A stretch of DNA of 62,856 nucleotides from Raoultibacter timonensis (lineage in GTDB: Bacteria; Actinomycetota; Coriobacteriia; Coriobacteriales; Eggerthellaceae). The first letter of the stretch is position 1. Each line of letters opens with the position of its first letter. Below the pieces are notes generated by a model. It saw only the letters and a program-made list of their open reading frames with translations, was not told the DNA's origin and searched no databases. The DNA is taken from contig NZ_LT964679.1 of NCBI RefSeq assembly GCF_900240215.1, positions 2,582,403 to 2,645,258 of the forward strand. Direction: 5' to 3'. A program made the position numbers and the translations under genes. Shown here piece by piece: positions 51,512-61,876 of the stretch.

Positions 51512-54100
51512 CTAGCGCATGGTATGCCGTTTTGCTCCCGTTGACGCCGCGCGACGGACGAAAGCGGCGCCGAGCGCAAGAACCGATGACAAAACCACTA
51601 TTACGATCAGAGTGACCGGAAAATATGCGTCGCCCACGGACGGAAGGACTGCACCGCCTGCCTCCGGCGACGGAAGGTCGCGGATCTCGCTTTTGCCGCC
51701 ATCGGATCCGTCACCGAGCTCGTCGTCGGACCTGTCGCCGGGATCGGTTCCTGCTTTCGCAATCGTGAAGGTCGCGGCACCTTCTGCAGGATCGGTCGCG
51801 TAGTTCGCATTCGCTTCGCTCTCGGCGGGCACAAACGACCAGTACAGGGTAACGCTCGATCCAGGATCCCCGCTGAAGGAGAATCCTTCGCCGGGCGTCT
51901 GCGTTCGCGCTTCGTCGGTATACCAGACGAACGTCCCCTGAACGGGCTCGACTAGACCGTGTACCGCAACGCCTTGCCCAACGTCGGAAACGGCGATCTC
52001 ATCGAGCTTGCTCCCGACGCGCACCGTGCAGCCGACAGGCCCGCCGTAAGAGAACGCCGCCTTTGCAACGGTAAAGCCCGCTTCGGCAGACGCACCGGCA
52101 TATGCCACGCTCTCGGTGGCCCAAGGGCCAACCGTCGCCCGCACCGTATACGCCCCTGCGCTGATGGGCGGCACCGTCGAGTATGCGGAATCGACCGCAC
52201 TCGCTGCCTTGTACTCCAGCACGGCAGACGACGAGGCATCCGTTGCACCGTACGAGGCCTTCGCCGTAAAGCCCGAGCCATCGATCGGTTCGCCCGAATA
52301 GACCAGCCCCGAGGGAGCCGATACCGAAATGCTCGGCGCAGACTGCCCCACCACCTTGTACGGGTGACTCGTTGCGGTTGCGGCATCTGCGTTAGCCACA
52401 ACCGCATACCCTGCCGCAGGCAGAACAGCATAGACATCGCCGACCCGCTGTCCAGCGTCGTCTTTCGCAAGCGTTCCCGCGCCGAACATGCCGCCGGTGA
52501 TGGTTATCTCCGCCTCGTGCGTAGCGGTCGACTCCGCGCCATCGCCGATAACGTCGGCATCGAAGCTCCCCGTTGCCGTAATCTGCCCGCCGGAGATGAC
52601 GATGCCCGAAACGTCGCCGCTCCCCTTCCCGCCCCCAATCGCAGAAGCGCCGTCGAAGTCGGGGTTTTCCCTTCTCGTCGACGCCGTCACGACGGAATCT
52701 ATGATCGCAATGCCCGACACCGTACCGCCGCCATCGCGAGACGCACTCCCCCGCCTATGCCGGCGCCCCCACCGTGTGCCTTTGCCGTAACCTCGGCGTT
52801 CTCGATAATGATGTTGCTCGCCGAAGTGGAAGCGCCCCACGAATTGCCCCCGCCCGAACCGATAGCCGCCCCGTCACCGTTTTCGACCGTTGCTGTAACG
52901 TTTGCATCCTTGATGGTGATGCCGTCGACCGAACCGTAGAGTGCCGCTCCGATGGCAGCGCATCCATAGACAGTCGAAGCCGTCACGCTTCCGCCAGTGA
53001 TCGAGATGTTCTTAACGGAGCCAGCGCTCTTACCCGAAGCGTCCCAGCCGAACGCCCCGCCGATACCAGCGCCGTAGCTACCGCCTTTCGCAGTTACGGT
53101 ACCTCCCGTGATCGAGATGTTCTCGGCAACAGCCCCGCTGCCACCAGCTCCTATACCGGCACCGCCGTAAGAACCATTGGCCACCACCGTACCCCCGTTG
53201 ATGGTGATGTCTCTACCGTGCCCGTCCTGACCCCAGCCGCCACCTATGCCGGCACCACCGTAAGAGGAAACGCGCGCATCGACAGAGCCATCGTTGATGG
53301 TGATGTTCGTGCCGGCTCCGCCCGCACCGCCCCCGATGCCTTTATCGCTGCCGACTGTCTTCAGAACGAGAGTGCCGCCGTCGATGGTGATGTTCGAACC
53401 CGATTCACCGATTCCGCCCCCGATGCACGCAGCAGACGTCGGAATTCCATCCTGATTCCCTACGAGCTTACCAGACCCCGAAATGGTCAGTGCGTTCTCG
53501 CCGTTCTGCACGCAAGCGCAGCCGTATGCCGGAACCAGCGCAGTTTCCCCCGCAAGCTTAAGATCGAGCGCGCCCGACAGCACGTGCACCGGCGGCTTTC
53601 CCACAGTCTGAGCGAGCGCGTCTCCCGTATTCCGTGTATCGATGCTCACGGAATCGAAGGTGACCTTGGCCGCAACCGTATTGCCCGCTGCCGCACTCGC
53701 CGTCGACGTGTCGATGACGACGCGATCCGAAGAGGTAGATCCGCTGCTCATGGAGATGGTGAGCGGGGTACCTGTCAGCACGGTGAGAACGTTGTTCGAG
53801 TACGACCAATCCGTAGTTTCCGTACCGCCTTCCACAAGAAAGGCGCCCGCCGATGCCGCTGCCCGAACCTCGTACAAATCCACATCGGCGCTTATCCCTG
53901 CCGCCGATACATCCGCAGAGCCCGCATCGAATCCATTCGCCGATCGCTCACCCGCCCAGGCCGTATCCCAATCCGAAGATACCGCAAGCGCACAGGCGAG
54001 CAAAAGCGCAGTTGTAACGACCGACAGCACCCAAACCAGGCAGCGAAGCCCCCCCCCGATTTTCGGAAGGTTCGAACGCGGTTGATCAGACGGCTTTCAT
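51512..54100 (-). pseudogene. Frameshifted cell-surface beta-helix protein with LPxxG-like sorting signal
   Basis: Two overlapping frames together encode one protein of about 860 aa. Part 1 (to about 52745): signal peptide, then a beta-helix of repeated GGAGIGGG...ITINGG units. Part 2: continuation of the repeats (SGIVISGG), Ig/MBG-like modules (FTAKASYGATDASSSAVLEYK), then LPSVGD, a hydrophobic stretch and a basic tail, a cell-wall sorting signal. The frames join if the G5 tract at 52748-52752 had six Gs (GGGSAS). At the 5' end, the ATG at 54100 has a perfect AAGGAGG but stops after four codons. A frame one base away reads KPSDQPRSNLPKIGGG into the signal peptide, across a G9 tract at 54049-54057. 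A GTG at 54030 is the only intact start. Confidence 0.7.
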
Positions 54101-54373
54101 GCAAACCTCCTTGTGAAGGCGACTGCCGTAGGCAACCGCAGCGCATGTCGGCTGACAGCGCAGAATAACGTTGATATTGTGGCTTATATATAAGGAATAC
54201 GGCCAGATGCTTCGATCTATTATCCGATGAACAGCTTGCCAATCGAAGCATTGTGCCGCTCTGAAGCAATCTTGCGGACTCGCCCGGGAGGGCTCTCGCA
54301 CGCGCTTTACCCCTCATGCGCGAATTTGACAACTGCGGTATCCTGTTACGACATAATCGGAAGGATATCGACC

Positions 54374-54988
54374 ATGAACGACAACCTCATCATCTCGATC
54401 AGCCGCGAATACGGAAGCGGTGGCCGCGAAATCGGAGAACGGCTCGCGTCGACGCTCGGAATCGCCTACTACGATAAGGAGCTCATCAACCGCATCGTAC
54501 AGAAAAGCGGGTTGCCCGACGATGTGGTGGAAGCCCATGACGAAAAGGTTCTCAACCGCTTCCTCTTCACGCCGAACCGGTTTCTCACGGGAGCGGATCT
54601 CGATCAGCCCATCGCCTCGGCCATCCATGCTGCCGAGATAGAATCCATCCGCTCCGCCGCAGACGAGGGTCCCTGCGTTATCGTCGGAAGGAGCGCCGAT
54701 TCGGTGCTTTCGTCGTATCCGGGACTCATCAGCATCTACGTGAGCGCGCCGATGGAAAACAGGATCGCCCGTGTCATGCGTCGCAACAACATCAGCGAAG
54801 GAGAGGCAAAAACGCGCATAGCGAGAATCGATAAGGACCGCGCCCACTATTATCGCTATTTCACCGATAAGAAATGGGGCGAAGCGAACAACTACGACCT
54901 CTGCATCAACAGCGGGAAAATGGCCGTTGCCGACGATGCGGTAGCGGTCATCTCCACCTATCTCGATCGCATGGAGCGCAGCCGATAG
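54374..54988 (+). CDS. Cytidylate kinase-like family protein
   Basis: 204 aa; ATG at 54374 with GGAAGGA 7 bases upstream. NLIISISREYGSGGREIGERLASTLGIAYYDKELI is the P-loop region of the cytidylate kinase-like family (PF13189 type), which has GSGG in place of the canonical GxxxxGK[ST]. A C-terminal lid with many Arg follows (RRNNISEGEAKTRIARIDKDRAHYYRYFTDKKWG). Many gut Actinobacteria and Firmicutes carry several copies; the substrate is not established. The gene stands alone on the plus strand. Confidence 0.85.
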   Translation: MNDNLIISISREYGSGGREIGERLASTLGIAYYDKELINRIVQKSGLPDDVVEAHDEKVLNRFLFTPNRFLTGADLDQPIASAIHAAEIESIRSAADEGPCVIVGRSADSVLSSYPGLISIYVSAPMENRIARVMRRNNISEGEAKTRIARIDKDRAHYYRYFTDKKWGEANNYDLCINSGKMAVADDAVAVISTYLDRMERSR

Positions 54989-55165
54989 CCGCCGGTACGG
55001 CAGTCGAAGCCGTGATGCATCGGCGAGACGCGCGTTCCCATGCGACAGCCGGATCGCCAGCAACAAGGCGCAGGGAGGCATCGCGGCGGCGAGACGCACG
55101 TGAAGAAACGGGGGCGTCGGCGCGCAACCCGAAGCGCCTGAAGTCCGCTAAATCCGAAAACAAGG

Positions 55166-55210
55166 TCCAAAAAGCAAGCGGGACGCACCATGTCGGCTGC
55201 GCCCCGCTTG
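55166..55210 (-). terminator. Terminator after the tRNA-binding protein gene
   Basis: On the minus strand AAGCGGGGCGCA pairs with TGCGTCCCGCTT (one mismatch) around a 10-base loop, followed by GCTTTTTGG. It lies 20 bases after the stop at 55231. Confidence 0.85.
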
Positions 55211-55230
55211 TTCGTTTCAACTCGGCAGAA

Positions 55231-55599
55231 CTAGCCCAGCCGCACTCCGTTGGGAACCTCGGATTCCGGCACAGCGAGCACAGGCAGAATACCATCCTCG
55301 TAACCGATATCGTAAATCATGCCCTCCGACACTTCGCCAGCCATCTTGCGCGGAGCCATATTCACGACGAACAGAGCCTGCTTGCCTTCGATTTCGGCTT
55401 TCGGATCTTCGCGCTCCTCCTTCATGCCCGAAAGAATGGTACGGGTGAAATCGCCGAAATCGACCGTCATCTTGATGAGCTTCTTGGAGTTTTCTACATC
55501 TTCGACGAGCACGATCCTGCCCACGCGGATATCGATCTTATCGAGATCGTCAATGGTGATGTTCGGTTTAACGGGAGCGGTCTTGATCTGGTCGGTCAT
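55231..55599 (-). CDS. Stand-alone tRNA-binding (OB-fold) protein, CsaA/MetRS C-terminal type
   Basis: 122 aa. ITIDDLDKIDIRVGRIVLVEDVENSKKLIKMTVDFGD...RTILSGMKEERED...GKQALFVVNMAPRKMAGEVSEGMI is the EMAP/tRNA_bind OB-fold found at the C-terminus of methionyl-tRNA synthetase and in CsaA. No synthetase domain is attached. Followed by a terminator and 11 bases downstream of the shikimate kinase gene. Confidence 0.9.
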   Translation of the reverse strand: MTDQIKTAPVKPNITIDDLDKIDIRVGRIVLVEDVENSKKLIKMTVDFGDFTRTILSGMKEEREDPKAEIEGKQALFVVNMAPRKMAGEVSEGMIYDIGYEDGILPVLAVPESEVPNGVRLG

Positions 55600-55610
55600 G
55601 ATTGGTCTCC

Positions 55611-56126
55611 TTACTTGAGCGCATCGGCGACTTTGCGAGCCGCAGCGGTGATGGACAGGTGATCGACGTTGACGGTCACGTTGGCGTACTTTTCGTAAAG
55701 CGGCTTGCGCTCGTCGTAAAGATCGCGCAAGCTCATTCCGATGCCCCCCTTGAGCACGACGCCGCGCTCCTGCAGATCATGAAGGCGATTGACGAGTTCC
55801 TCGAACGATATCTGAAGATAGACCACACGGCCGATCGACGAAAGGTGGTTCATGGCCTCCTCGGAGTATACGGCCGAGCCGCCCGTTGCGATAATGCTCT
55901 TCGTCGCCTCGATGTCCTGGAGAATCTGGTTTTCGACCTCGATGAAGCCCTCGGGGCCGCACGCATCAATGAGTTTCTGCAGCGTCTTGTCGCATTGGTT
56001 CTGTATAACCAAATCGGCATCGATGAAATCGTAGTTCAGTATTTTCGCCAGCACGATCCCGAGCGTCGATTTGCCCGCACCGGGCATGCCGATCAGAATG
56101 ATGTTGTCTTTTCTCTCTTCCGCCAT
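55611..56126 (-). CDS. aroK: Shikimate kinase family protein
   Basis: 171 aa; ATG at 56126 with AAGGGA about 6 bases upstream (an upstream start 12 codons earlier lacks one). The P-loop GMPGAGKSTLG, substrate Asp in DFIDADLVIQ, ATGGSAVYSEEAM (conserved GG) and the lid Arg in LRDLYDERKPLYEKYA follow AroK. It phosphorylates shikimate in the chorismate pathway. Some sequence is unusual for AroK, with GFIEVENQIL where FR.xE is expected, so a related metabolite kinase is possible. Confidence 0.75.
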   Translation of the reverse strand: MAEERKDNIILIGMPGAGKSTLGIVLAKILNYDFIDADLVIQNQCDKTLQKLIDACGPEGFIEVENQILQDIEATKSIIATGGSAVYSEEAMNHLSSIGRVVYLQISFEELVNRLHDLQERGVVLKGGIGMSLRDLYDERKPLYEKYANVTVNVDHLSITAAARKVADALK

Positions 56127-56283
56127 GATGTTCCCTTCGGTTTGATCAGATGCTGCATCCATGCGGCGGCACTCGGCTCGAACGTCTTCGGTGGCACCGC
56201 GGCAACATCTATCGCAGAATTGAGATTATAGCAGTGCTCCAACCAATAGGCGGCTTATGTAATGCGGATGAAACGCGGGTGCC

Positions 56284-57315
56284 CTATTCCTCCGCCCGAG
56301 CAGCCGCCCTGACGCCCCCGTCGCCGAATTCGCGCGCTTCGTAGTCGCGCAGCTCTTCGATCGGCGGCGCTTCCCCCGCAGGCTCCTCTGCGAGTTGCTT
56401 TTTCCCCTTGAGCGGAAACATCTCACTTACAAGAATCGCAACGAAGATGAGGCAGAATCCCGCAACGAGCTTGAACGTGAGCTCTTCTCCGTACAGAGCG
56501 ACCGAAAACAGCACGCCGAACACCGACTCAAGACTCAAGAACAGCGATCCCTGCGCGGGGGGGACATGCGCGAGCGCTACATTTTGGAACACGAGGGCAA
56601 CGCACGAAGCGAATATGACGAGGTAGGCCATATTGAACAGGAAGGCGGGATCAAGCAGCACCTCGACGGGAGGAAACGCTTCGAAGCATGCGCCGACCGC
56701 CATACCGCACACACCGCCGAACAGAAACTGCCAAACCGTCAGCACGAGGATATCGCGCCCCTCGGAAAGCTTCGCCACGTACACGATGTGAACAGCGAAC
56801 ACGAGCGCGCACAGAAGCGTCATATAGTCGCCGAACCGCATGGAAAACGACCCCTGCAGCGAGACAAGGCCCACGCCCGCAATACAGAGCACCGCCGCAG
56901 CGATGTTGTACACGGTCGGTCGCTTTCGAGCTATAAACCACCAAATGAACGGCACGAGCACGCAATACGTTGCCGTGAGAAACGCGTTTTTCCCCGGCGT
57001 CGTATCGGTGAGGCCGATCGTCTGGATCCAAAAGGCGAGAAAGATGAGCAGCCCCAGAAAGCATCCGTTCACGATATGCCCTCGGTCGAAATGGGCTCGC
57101 AGTTTCTTGAAGAAGATAACCGCGAGGATAAGGCCGCACGAAAGAAAGCGAACGCCGATCAGGTACGAGGGAGGCAGCACATCGACCGCATCCTTCATCA
57201 CAACGAAACTCAGGCCCCAGATAACGGTGGCCGCTACGATCATGAGCTTGTAGACGATGCTCGGCAACACACGGTTGCCCGATGCCGACCCGCTGGTATT
57301 TCCTTGAGTTTCCAT
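56284..57315 (-). CDS. EamA/DMT-superfamily transporter
   Basis: 343 aa, ten membrane helices in two EamA halves (VYKLMIVAATVIWGLSFVVMKDAVDVLPP in the first; FQNVALAHVPPAQGSLFLSLESVFGVLFS in the second), with an acidic C-terminal tail of about 45 residues. Typical size for drug/metabolite exporters. Substrate unknown. It has 147 bp to the next gene and no operon partner. Confidence 0.9.
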   Translation of the reverse strand: METQGNTSGSASGNRVLPSIVYKLMIVAATVIWGLSFVVMKDAVDVLPPSYLIGVRFLSCGLILAVIFFKKLRAHFDRGHIVNGCFLGLLIFLAFWIQTIGLTDTTPGKNAFLTATYCVLVPFIWWFIARKRPTVYNIAAAVLCIAGVGLVSLQGSFSMRFGDYMTLLCALVFAVHIVYVAKLSEGRDILVLTVWQFLFGGVCGMAVGACFEAFPPVEVLLDPAFLFNMAYLVIFASCVALVFQNVALAHVPPAQGSLFLSLESVFGVLFSVALYGEELTFKLVAGFCLIFVAILVSEMFPLKGKKQLAEEPAGEAPPIEELRDYEAREFGDGGVRAAARAEE

Positions 57316-57462
57316 AAAGCGGCATTATAGCGGGCAAAACAGCCGAATGAAAGGCGCATCGGTCAACTATCCACGACGGGCAGCCGTACCGCAACGAACG
57401 CCCGCGCCGCCGCCGTGCGGTTGCGGCCCGTGCCCGCATACCGCACGCCCGATCCGCATTCG

Positions 57463-58260
57463 TTAGATCGCCAAATCCCGTTTGCCGAAGACCGCCACGC
57501 CAGCAACAAAAAGCGCAACGCCTGCCACGTAGAGGATAACCGCACCGCCGATAGCCGATGCGTCGCCCGCAGCCAGCCCGTACGAGTCGAACAGCGTCAG
57601 CGGCGTAGCATTCTTGAGAAACTCGAACTTATCGCCCACCTGCGAAACCATCTGTATGAGAAACGACAGGATGCACAATCCCCCGCCGACCCACAACGCC
57701 GGGCCGGCGCTCGAAAACAGGCAAGCCGAAAGGAAGCAGATCCCCGCCATAAGCAACCATAGGCCGAACAGGCCCGCATTCGTCTGCAGCAAACCGACCG
57801 TATCGAGATCTCCCGAGAACAGAGCTTCGGACGATCCGATTTCGAGCACGGTCACGAACACCATCATGAGCGCGAGCACCGCCACGACCACGCCGGCCAA
57901 CGTGCACGCTATCTTCGCGCGGCTATTCGGCGTCGCAAGCAGATATGCCATGGATCCGCGATCGATGGGGCGCACCACAAGCTTATTGATCATGATAAGC
58001 GCAAGCACGAAGGGGAACAGCACGAGCAGAAAACCGTAGAGGTAGTTGAGCATGAAATCGAGCAGCGTTGCGCCCTGCGTCGCCATGCCGAACGCCGCGA
58101 ACAACTCGGGCATGCTCTGCATCATGAGATCGAGGCTCTCGCCCAATTCGGGATCGAACATGCTCACGATAACGGTGACGTACATGGCCAGAACGGCAGC
58201 TATCACGACGGAAACGAACAGGTTCGCCTTGAGTTCTTTTCCGAACAAGGTCTTATTCAT
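57463..58260 (-). CDS. ABC transporter permease (ABC-2 type)
   Basis: 265 aa; ATG at 58260 with GGGGGAG 5 bases upstream, overlapping the end of the ATPase gene by 8 bases. Six membrane helices with a large loop after the first, as in ABC2_membrane_3 exporters of the Nat/YhaP type. Forms an exporter with the ATPase at 58253; substrate may be a drug, peptide or lipid. Confidence 0.88.
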   Translation of the reverse strand: MNKTLFGKELKANLFVSVVIAAVLAMYVTVIVSMFDPELGESLDLMMQSMPELFAAFGMATQGATLLDFMLNYLYGFLLVLFPFVLALIMINKLVVRPIDRGSMAYLLATPNSRAKIACTLAGVVVAVLALMMVFVTVLEIGSSEALFSGDLDTVGLLQTNAGLFGLWLLMAGICFLSACLFSSAGPALWVGGGLCILSFLIQMVSQVGDKFEFLKNATPLTLFDSYGLAAGDASAIGGAVILYVAGVALFVAGVAVFGKRDLAI

Positions 58261-59155
58261 GGTTTTCTCCCCCAACCTCGGCGCCGTACAGATGCAAGAA
58301 CAACTCCTCGAGCGTCTGCTCTCGCGTTGCCATATCGACAACATCGTATCCGGCAAGGTCCTTTACGAACCCGTCCATCACGCCCGTTGTTTCCACCTCG
58401 ACGACAGAGCCGATCGCGTGCGTTTTGGGATGCGCCGCACGGTAGCGACCGCATTCTGCCTCGCTTGCGAACGTAATCGAGAAAACCCGCTTGCGCGAGG
58501 TTCGCACGTCGTCCATTCGTTCGATCGCCGCAATCCTCCCTGCTCTGATGAACGCCACACGATCGCACGTCTTCTCGATCTCCTCGAAGAGATGGGACGA
58601 CAGCATGATCGTCGCGCCGCGCTCCTTTTCCTCGAGAACAAGGTCGACGAACCGGTTCTGCATGAGCGGATCGAGACCGCTCGTCGGCTCGTCAAGCAGC
58701 ACGATCGCCGGCTGCGCCATGAAAGCGCACACAAGACCGACTTTCTGCTTGGTCCCCTTCGACATCTTGCGGATTTTGCGCGACGGATCGAGTTCGAACC
58801 GCTCGATGAGGCTACGCATGCGGCTGCGGCCGCGCATTCCTTTCATGCTGGCCATGAATTCGAGAAACGCGTGTCCCGTCATCTCGTCCATGATGGCGAT
58901 TTCGCCCGGCAGATATCCTAGGCCGCGCTGAATTTTCGCCCGGTCCCGAAAGCAATCCATTCCGTTGATCGAAGCCGTTCCCGATCCCGGCTTCACGAAG
59001 CCCATGAGGTTGCGCATGGTCACCGTTTTGCCCGCGCCGTTCGGTCCGAGAAATCCGAACACCTCGCCTTTCTCGACCTGCATCGATACGTCAAACACGC
59101 CTCGGCCTGATCCGTAATCCTTTGTCACGTTTTGCAGCTCTACGACCGCGCTCAT
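58253..59155 (-). CDS. ABC transporter ATP-binding protein
   Basis: 300 aa; ATG at 59155 with GGAGGAG 6 bases upstream. Walker A GPNGAGKTVTMRNLMG, Q-loop YLPGE, signature variant SKGTKQKVGLVCAF, Walker B IVLLDEPTSGLDP and the H-loop SSHLFEE are all intact. The start overlaps the TetR stop (ATGA) and the end overlaps the permease gene, giving a compact three-gene operon. Confidence 0.93.
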   Translation of the reverse strand: MSAVVELQNVTKDYGSGRGVFDVSMQVEKGEVFGFLGPNGAGKTVTMRNLMGFVKPGSGTASINGMDCFRDRAKIQRGLGYLPGEIAIMDEMTGHAFLEFMASMKGMRGRSRMRSLIERFELDPSRKIRKMSKGTKQKVGLVCAFMAQPAIVLLDEPTSGLDPLMQNRFVDLVLEEKERGATIMLSSHLFEEIEKTCDRVAFIRAGRIAAIERMDDVRTSRKRVFSITFASEAECGRYRAAHPKTHAIGSVVEVETTGVMDGFVKDLAGYDVVDMATREQTLEELFLHLYGAEVGGENHE

Positions 59156-59781
59156 CGATACTCCTCCTTGTACGCATACTGCTTGAACATTTCGCACCAC
59201 GCAAAGAACTCCTCGAAGAGAGCATCGATGTCGATGGGCCGGTGAAGGCTGCGCTGCTGGTGCAGGTATCCGTCGGCCATCCAGATCATCATGTTGAGGA
59301 CGTTGCGGGGATCGACATCGTCTTTGAACTTATCGAAGCGGATGTTCTTGAAGTACGTTTTGAACATCACGTCGATACGGGTCTGCGTCCATCCATCCAT
59401 CGTATCCCTGATATCCTTGTGTTCCGGATAGTACGCCCGTATCGAAAAATCGAGCACGTAGGGAATCTTTTCGAGCATCGCCCGCTTGCGGGTAGCCGTG
59501 TAATAGAACAGCTCGAAGAAATCGTCGATTTCGTAAAATCCGTCATCGACGACTATCTTGGATACCCGCTCTATCAGATGCTCCACGATATAGAGGTACA
59601 GCTCTTTCTTGTTCTTGAAGTAGAAGAACAGAAGCCCCTTCGAGATGCCGGCTTTTGCGGCGATGGACTCGGTGGACGCCCCCTTGTAATCGCTGCGGCC
59701 GAACGTCTCGATCGCAGCGCCTAGAATAGCCTCGCGCCGTTCTTCGGGCAGGCTCTCAAACTTGTCGAATTGATCGCTCAT
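59152..59781 (-). CDS. TetR-family transcriptional regulator
   Basis: 209 aa; ATG at 59781 with AGGAAG 6-7 bases upstream. The helix-turn-helix is EAILGAAIETFGRSDYKGASTESIAAKAGISKGLLFFYFKNKKELYLYI. The C-terminal ligand domain has many aromatics. First gene of the operon with the ABC exporter, so it probably represses the exporter and itself until a ligand binds. Confidence 0.93.
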   Translation of the reverse strand: MSDQFDKFESLPEERREAILGAAIETFGRSDYKGASTESIAAKAGISKGLLFFYFKNKKELYLYIVEHLIERVSKIVVDDGFYEIDDFFELFYYTATRKRAMLEKIPYVLDFSIRAYYPEHKDIRDTMDGWTQTRIDVMFKTYFKNIRFDKFKDDVDPRNVLNMMIWMADGYLHQQRSLHRPIDIDALFEEFFAWCEMFKQYAYKEEYR

Positions 59782-59942
59782 GGGGTCTTCCTCGCACTGC
59801 GCGCCGTACCCGAACACCTTATCCGGACCGATTAACCGAATGGTCAACCGGAATACAGCCCATGGTATGCCATTGACTATTTTTTAGAAGACCCCTTTAT
59901 GCAATCTTAATGCCGTTTGATGCAAAACCCGCAACCGAGCGA

Positions 59943-61046
59943 TCAGAACCGGATGAAGTGACGAGGGTTGACCGGAGTGCCGTTCATTTCGATCTGGAAA
60001 TGCAGATGGGGGCCCGTCGAATAACCCGTCGACCCGACGTAACCGATTACATCGCCTGCGGACACCTGCTGACCCACCGATGCAGCCTGACTGCTCATGT
60101 GCATATAGGTGGTCACGATCCCGTTTCCGTGGTTGACCTTCACGGCTTTTCCGCCGCTGCCGTAATCGCCCACATAGGAAACCGTTCCCGCCGTGGCAGC
60201 CACGATAGGCGTGCCTTCGGAAGCACCCAAGTCGATGCCGTTGTGATACTCTCCATCCCACGCTCCGGCCCAGCCGAATTCGTTGGTCACGCTGGCCCCT
60301 GAGGGAATCGGATGCGTCCATCCCGTTATCGTTGCTCCACCGCTTCCGATAATGTCTTCCGCCTCTTGGGCGCGGCGCATCGCTTCGTCGGCCGCAAGAC
60401 GCTCGGATTCCTCTTTTGCTCTCAGCATGACGATATCTTCGTTTACCCGCTCGAGCTCCTCGTCGAGCTCGTCTTTCGCCGCCGCAATCTCATCGCGTGC
60501 GGCTTTCGCGTTCTCGGCCTCTTCCTCGGCTTTCGCCTCCTGTTCGGCAAGCTCCTTTTCGGCAGCCTCAGCAAGCGCACAGGCTTCCTTGCTTTCCTGG
60601 ATAAGCCCCGCCTCCTGTTCGGTTATTCGCTCGAAGGAATCCCAAAGAGCAACGAACTCCTCGAATGAAGAGGCTCCGATGAGCACCTCGAGCATGGATG
60701 CCGTCCCACCGCTTTTGTACATGCTCGCCGCACAGAGCGCGAGCTGCTCCTGGAGGCCGTCGACGCGAAGGTTCGCTTCCTTGAGGCAGATCGCCGCCGA
60801 ATCGGCTGCTTCGGAAGCCCGCTCGTGCTCAAGCGTTGCGCGGTCGTACTCCGCATTGGCGTCGTTGAGCATCGTCTGCAACGAATCGATGGACGCCATA
60901 AGCTCATCGGCCTCGGCCTGCTTTTCGGAAATGGTTTCGGCATGGGCCACCTGCGCGGGAACGAACAGGCCGGCCACAACCACGGAAGCGCAAAGGGCAA
61001 AGCAAAGCACCGCTCGCAGTATGCGCTTGTCATAAACTTGTCTCAT
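59943..61046 (-). CDS. Secreted M23 peptidase with coiled coil (EnvC/NlpD-like murein hydrolase)
   Basis: 367 aa; GAGG precedes the ATG. A signal peptide (ILRAVLCFALCASVVVAGLFV, cleavage near AHA-ET) is followed by an Ala/Glu coiled coil (about 38-235) and a C-terminal LytM/M23 domain with NGIDLGASEGTPIVA (Zn-binding H/D region), YGSGGKAVKVNHGNGIVTTYMHMSS and GPHLHFQIEMNG. The metal ligands His (HNGID), Asp and HLH are all present, so it is probably an active endopeptidase rather than a mere activator. It acts on peptidoglycan during growth or division. Confidence 0.93.
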   Translation of the reverse strand: MRQVYDKRILRAVLCFALCASVVVAGLFVPAQVAHAETISEKQAEADELMASIDSLQTMLNDANAEYDRATLEHERASEAADSAAICLKEANLRVDGLQEQLALCAASMYKSGGTASMLEVLIGASSFEEFVALWDSFERITEQEAGLIQESKEACALAEAAEKELAEQEAKAEEEAENAKAARDEIAAAKDELDEELERVNEDIVMLRAKEESERLAADEAMRRAQEAEDIIGSGGATITGWTHPIPSGASVTNEFGWAGAWDGEYHNGIDLGASEGTPIVAATAGTVSYVGDYGSGGKAVKVNHGNGIVTTYMHMSSQAASVGQQVSAGDVIGYVGSTGYSTGPHLHFQIEMNGTPVNPRHFIRF

Positions 61047-61876
61047 ATATACCTCAGCTCAAAGCGCCCCGTGCGCGGCGCTCGGTATCTCGTCATCCGG
61101 ACCGGCATGCAATTATCCAACCGATCCTCTTCGTAACTCGGTCAACTATAACCGAAACGAATTCATTATGTAATATGTTAACAAAAAACCCAAAATCCCT
61201 GCGCGATGGCTATCGCTTCGCATACGATCGGCAAGGGTTCTACCGACCCGCCCGGCTGTGCCGGCTTCGGCGTTCCCTTACCCGCTTGCGCCCGCCAGCA
61301 GGTTTCTCCAGCGCGCAGTCCTGCGGCAAGCGGTAGAATCTATAGGGAGCACCGAGGGCACCGCACGTGCACGGTTTTCTCCGATGGACTGTTTCTGGAA
61401 ACGAGTTCTCTGATGGGCAGCTTTCAGAAACGAGAAACGCTCCAAACGGATCCATACGGCCCGAAATGGACCGCAAGGGACCGAAATACGGGTTTTCTTT
61501 CGTTGTGTTGCACGAAGAGCCCTCGATGACCGGGTTTTTGCGACCGTATCCACGCCATCGAGCAACAGGGAGTCGTGTGCGAGACTGTGAACAGGGGCTA
61601 TTGCTAAGGCCTACCTTGGCCTGCATAGCCGAAAAGCTCAAAATGCAACACATCGATGAAAAACCCGTATAGGGGGCTCGGACCTACGAGGCGTTCGGGA
61701 GCTTCGGGGTTCTCGGGAGCTACGAGGCTCTCGGGAGCTACGAGGCTCTCGGGGCCTCAAGGCCTCGGGGCTTCGGTGTTCTCGAAAACTCAGAAGCCGC
61801 GGGATTTCCGGGCACAGCAAACCAGGTAAGGCGCGTGCCTCAATGCGGCCTTGCGCAAAACATGATGGGAGCCTCA
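61047..61876. other. 830-bp gene-free region
   Basis: Between the M23 gene start and the exonuclease start. Holds an AT-rich stretch next to the M23 gene (61140-61200, probable promoter), degenerate short repeats (TTTCTGGAAACGAG / TTTCAGAAACGAG near 61395-61437) and the tandem array at 61681-61800. No gene is supported. Confidence 0.6.
61681..61800. repeat. Degenerate tandem repeats, 18-bp unit
   Basis: Two exact copies of TCTCGGGAGCTACGAGGC (61712-61747) flanked by decayed copies (GCGTTCGGGAGCTTCGGG; TCTCGGGGCCTCAAGGCC). Intergenic, without spacers. Likely slippage-derived. Confidence 0.65.
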
